DNA from: a bacterium
GTDB lineage: Bacteria; Verrucomicrobiota; Kiritimatiellia; RFP12; UBA1067
DNA: 44,943 bases
Direction: 5' to 3'
Assembly: GCA_030537465.1 (NCBI GenBank)
Contig: JAUNMP010000014.1
Location: forward strand, 1-44,943
Under the pieces are notes generated by a model, which saw only the letters and a list, made by a program, of their open reading frames with translations, did no database searches and was not told where the DNA came from. The first letter of the stretch is position 1; every line of letters begins with the position of its first letter. A program made the position numbers and the translations under genes. Shown here in pieces: positions 42,071 to 44,943 of this stretch.

Positions 42071-43567
42071 ATGTCCACTGCCAAGAACAACGCCAACATC
42101 GATCAGTCCTCAGCGCTCGTCAAGCGCGTGTGGAGCTTCTGCAACGTTCTGCGTGACGAAGGCGTCGGCGCGAGCGACTACCTCGAGCAGATCACCTTTC
42201 TCCTCTTCCTCAAGATGGCCGACGAACTTGACCGCGACATGCCCGCCGAATGGAACTGGAAGATTCTCGCGTCCAAGTCCGGCTCCGACCTGAAGGACTA
42301 CTACGAGAAGCTTCTCTCCGCACTCGGTAAGGAGCCGGGCATGCTCGGGCAGATGTTCCTCCAGGCAAAGAACCACATCAACACGCCCGCCCGACTCTCA
42401 GGTCTCATCGACATGATCGGGCGCGAAACCTGGAGCGGACTCAACACCGACCTCAAGGGCAACATCTACGAGGAGCTTCTCGCGAAGACCGCCGAGGACA
42501 AGAAGAGCGGCGCGGGACAATACTTCACGGCGCGGGCGCTCATCTCGGTCATCATGAGCTGTGTCCGTCCACAGCCCGGTGAGACGATCTGCGATCCCGC
42601 TTGCGGTACCGGCGGATTCTTCCTCAAGGCCTACGAGTATATCCTCGAAAACTACGCCGACAAGATGAACGTCAAGCAGAAGCGTTTCCTCAAAAACGAA
42701 ACCTTCTCGGGAAACGAGATCGTCGCGACGACGCGCCGCCTCTGTCTCATGAACATGTATCTCCACAACATGGGCGAATTGGACGGCAACGTTCCCGTCG
42801 AGCTCAAGGACGCGCTCGTCTCATCCCCGGCCAAGCTTGTGAAGATCGTGACCACCAATCCGCCGTTCGGCAAGAAGACCGCCCAGACGGTCATCAACGA
42901 CGACGGCGAAGAGTCCAAGGAAAAGCAGCTCTACAACCGTCAGGACTTCTGGTGCGAGACCTCGAACAAGCAGCTCAATTTTATCCAGCACATCCGCACG
43001 CTTCTGCGTACCGATGGTCGCGCGGCGGTTGTCCTGCCTGACAACGTGCTGTTCGAGAAAGGCGCGGGTGAGACGATTCGCCGCAAGCTCATGGAAACGA
43101 TGGACCTTCACACAATCCTTCGCCTTCCGACCGGCATCTTCTATGCACAGGGTGTCCGCGCGAACGTCCTCTTCTTCGACGCGCGTCCCGCGTCAAAGGA
43201 CGTCCAGACCAAGGAGGTCTGGGTCTACGACTACCGCACGAATGTCCATCATACGCTCAAGTCGAATCCACTCAAGGAGTCGGACCTTGCGGACTTCGTG
43301 AAGTGCTACAATCCCGAGAACCGCCACAAGCGCACCGAAACGTGGAGCGAGGCAACCCCCGAAGGCCGCTGGCGCAAGTTCACCTACGCCGAAATCATCG
43401 AACGCGAAGGTACGAACCTGGACTTCAAGTGGCTGAAGGAAGAGACGGACTCCGTCGAGGATGTCTCGCTCGACGATCTGATGTCTGAGTTGAACGGCTA
43501 CTCCAAAGATCTGGCGCAGGCAGTCGCCAACCTCAACACGATCACCGGCGACATCCCCCGAGACTAA
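42071..43567 (+). CDS. hsdM: type I restriction-modification N6-adenine methyltransferase (HsdM)
   Basis: A 498-residue protein with the N-terminal HsdM helical domain (VWSFCNVLRDEGVGASDYLEQITFLLFLKMADE) and QYFTARALISVIMSCVRP. SAM motif I is DPACGTGGF from Asp175; the catalytic NPPF starts at Asn263. VLPDNVLFEKGAGETIRRKLM and the usual C-terminal region follow. It methylates adenine in the site chosen by HsdS. It begins 15 bp after hsdR with AAGGAA upstream. Confidence 0.95.
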   Translation: MSTAKNNANIDQSSALVKRVWSFCNVLRDEGVGASDYLEQITFLLFLKMADELDRDMPAEWNWKILASKSGSDLKDYYEKLLSALGKEPGMLGQMFLQAKNHINTPARLSGLIDMIGRETWSGLNTDLKGNIYEELLAKTAEDKKSGAGQYFTARALISVIMSCVRPQPGETICDPACGTGGFFLKAYEYILENYADKMNVKQKRFLKNETFSGNEIVATTRRLCLMNMYLHNMGELDGNVPVELKDALVSSPAKLVKIVTTNPPFGKKTAQTVINDDGEESKEKQLYNRQDFWCETSNKQLNFIQHIRTLLRTDGRAAVVLPDNVLFEKGAGETIRRKLMETMDLHTILRLPTGIFYAQGVRANVLFFDARPASKDVQTKEVWVYDYRTNVHHTLKSNPLKESDLADFVKCYNPENRHKRTETWSEATPEGRWRKFTYAEIIEREGTNLDFKWLKEETDSVEDVSLDDLMSELNGYSKDLAQAVANLNTITGDIPRD

Positions 43568-43583
43568 GGAAGAATCTCCGATC

Positions 43584-44696
43584 ATGATGCCCAACACTAC
43601 AATTATTGACCCAAGATACAACGAATGGATCGCCGAGCTGAAGCGCCGCTACAAGGCCACCCAGATCAAGGCAGCAGTCTCTGTCAATTCGGCGATGATC
43701 GAATTCTACTGGAATCTCGGCAAGGACATCAGCGAAAAATACGCTCAACTTGCGAAGACTGAGATCTACGGCAAGCAATTCTTTCAAAAGCTCAGCGCCG
43801 ACCTCAAATTCAACATACCTGAAGCAACGGGGTTCTCTCCGCAAAACATAAGATACTGCCAGCATTTTTACAATCTCTACGCTTCAACAGACAATCGTCC
43901 ACAACTTGTGGACTCAGCAAAAATCGGCGATGATCAAACCAAACCGCAAACTATAACCACGCAAATGATTTTCCCACAACTTGTGGGAAAATTGTCGCTC
44001 GTCCCCTGGGGCCATCATCGATTCATCATCGACAAGTGCAAAGGCGATTGCGCCAAGGCGCTCTTCTACATTCGTCGTACCATTGAGCATGGCTGGAGCC
44101 GCAACATGCTGCTCAACATGCTTTCGACCGATCTCTACGAGCGCGAGGGCAGTGCCCAGACGAACTTTGCGATTACCCTTCCCAAACCCGAAAGCGACCT
44201 TGCCCGCCAGCTAGTGAAAGACCCGCAGGTATTTGAGGTATTGAAACTCGAAGACGAGTACCAGGAAGCCGATCTCAAAAAAGCTCTTGTCGCCTCCATT
44301 GAAAAGACCCTTCTCTCCTTCGGACGCGGTGTCGCCTTCCTAGGATCGGAGTACCCCATCGAGGTCGGCGGCGAGGAGAAGCAGATCGACCTTCTCTTCT
44401 ATGTTGTGCCGCTTCACCGCTACCTGATCGTCGAGGTCAAGACAGGAAAGTTTGAGCCCGCCGACCTCGGCCAGCTTCTCGGCTACAAGGTCATGGTAAA
44501 GCGTGCCCTGAATACACCCGAGGATCACGAGCCCATCGGTCTACTCATCTGCCGGGATCACAACCGCATTCTCGCTCAGTACATGATCGACGAACTCAAG
44601 ACGCCGCTTGGCATCACCGACTACGAGATCAACCGCATCCTCCCTCCCGTCGAAAAGTTGGAATCCGCCCTTTCGGAGAAGGGAGAACACGAATGA
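43584..44696 (+). CDS. DUF1016 (YhcG-type) PD-(D/E)xK nuclease-domain protein
   Basis: A 370-residue protein. The N-terminal DUF1016 helical domain (YNEWIAELKRRYKATQIKAAVSVN, FYWNLGKDI) is followed by a linker with two PQLV segments, then LSLVPWGHHRFIIDKCK. The C-terminal nuclease-like domain has QIDLLFY (Asp269) and LIVEVKTGKFEP (Glu284, Lys286). Such genes are common passengers in type I restriction loci; their role is unproven. It starts 16 bp after hsdM and overlaps hsdS by four bases (ATGA), so it is embedded in the operon. Two strong palindromes lie in the linker-coding region (43897-43913 and 43969-43991). Confidence 0.88.
   Translation: MMPNTTIIDPRYNEWIAELKRRYKATQIKAAVSVNSAMIEFYWNLGKDISEKYAQLAKTEIYGKQFFQKLSADLKFNIPEATGFSPQNIRYCQHFYNLYASTDNRPQLVDSAKIGDDQTKPQTITTQMIFPQLVGKLSLVPWGHHRFIIDKCKGDCAKALFYIRRTIEHGWSRNMLLNMLSTDLYEREGSAQTNFAITLPKPESDLARQLVKDPQVFEVLKLEDEYQEADLKKALVASIEKTLLSFGRGVAFLGSEYPIEVGGEEKQIDLLFYVVPLHRYLIVEVKTGKFEPADLGQLLGYKVMVKRALNTPEDHEPIGLLICRDHNRILAQYMIDELKTPLGITDYEINRILPPVEKLESALSEKGEHE
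43897..43913. repeat. 17-bp palindrome in the DUF1016 gene
   Basis: GTCCACAA-C-TTGTGGAC, perfect 8-bp arms, encoding part of RPQLVDS. Confidence 0.85.
43969..43991. repeat. 23-bp palindrome in the DUF1016 gene
   Basis: Perfect 11-bp arms (TTTTCCCACAA and its complement) around a single C, encoding FPQLVGK. It shares the 13-bp core CCACAACTTGTGG with the palindrome 72 bp upstream. Confidence 0.85.
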
Positions 44697-44943
44697 GCAC
44701 GATTACCCAGCGTCTCAAGCAGAAGATCCTCGATCTCGCCATTCGCGGCAAACTCGTACCCCAGGACCCGAACGATGAACCCGCTTCGGAACTCCTGAAG
44801 CGTATCCGCGCCGAGAAGGATGAACTCATCAGAGCAAAGAAAATCAAGAAGGACAAGAACCCCTCCGAAATCGTCATCGGTTCCGATGGGAGGCCCTATG
44901 AGAAGTTCGCAGATGGCAGATCCGTCTGCATCGAGGACGAAAT
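44693..44943 (+). CDS. hsdS: type I restriction specificity subunit (HsdS), N-terminal part
   Basis: Open to the window edge; 83 codons are visible. The start STITQRLKQKILDLAIRGKL, followed by VPQDPNDEPASELLKRIRAE, is the usual N-terminal opening of HsdS proteins before the first target-recognition domain. The ATG overlaps the DUF1016 stop. The recognition domains lie outside the window, so the target cannot be inferred. Confidence 0.85.
   Translation, partial: MSTITQRLKQKILDLAIRGKLVPQDPNDEPASELLKRIRAEKDELIRAKKIKKDKNPSEIVIGSDGRPYEKFADGRSVCIEDE

Overview
The window looks like a chromosome segment from a GC-rich bacterium of the PVC superphylum, most likely a Kiritimatiellota-type gut or rumen lineage. 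This assignment is inferred from gene content: PEP-CTERM-tailed surface proteins, proteins with the SAN(I/V)VGY domain, a planctomycete-style DUF1549/DUF1553 + DUF1501 + PPC-domain operon, a heparinase-type lyase and a large clan-A-like glycoside hydrolase. No rRNA marker is present to confirm it.

Layout. (1) 1-2879: two convergent two-gene cassettes of secreted/surface proteins sharing one bidirectional terminator. Both outer genes have lost their signal peptides at the same codon. (2) 2961-13858: an accessory island headed by a divergent tyrosine recombinase. It holds small self-promoted modules: DUF4160/DUF2442, a DUF4143 ATPase, an unnamed gene + DUF4160 pair, two more DUF4143 ATPases, and a Phd/YoeB toxin-antitoxin pair followed by a fourth ATPase. 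The modules are separated by long composite intergenic repeats built from several different palindromes, including a perfect 36-bp palindrome and an array of six 22-bp units. (3) 13907-18687: proB, a membrane-anchored metallophosphoesterase and proA in one operon, then metY. (4) 18762-22435: L,D-transpeptidase, grpE, dnaJ, rsmE. (5) 22587-28683: a four-gene operon for an exported DUF1549/DUF1501/PPC system whose third protein ends in two CxxCH haem motifs. (6) 28680-33476, minus strand: a membrane protein, serS, a LysM protein, yajC, tgt. (7) 33560-34191: tRNA-Leu(UAG), then a small four-helix-bundle gene bracketed by a 14-bp duplication of the tRNA 3' end. (8) 34192-39219: heparinase II/III-like protein, thiamine pyrophosphokinase, large glycoside hydrolase. 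(9) 39290 to the end: a type I restriction locus hsdR-hsdM-DUF1016 nuclease-hsdS, with hsdS cut by the window edge.

Main candidate for something new: the recombinase-led array at 2961-13858. It resembles an integron in having one recombinase followed by modules separated by related folded repeats. It differs in that most modules carry their own extended -10 promoter, one is inverted, no classical attC core is visible, and the separators are unusually elaborate. Two adjacent ATPase modules are flanked by nearly or exactly identical direct repeats (one pair is identical over 150 bp), which implies recent gain, loss or exchange.

Across the whole window, genes share an extended -10 promoter (TGnTAnnnT), often only 6-12 nt before the start codon, so many transcripts appear leaderless or nearly so. 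Intergenic gaps also carry unusual short-period tandem repeats: 9-bp CTAG units, 7-bp GTTC units and 8-bp units.
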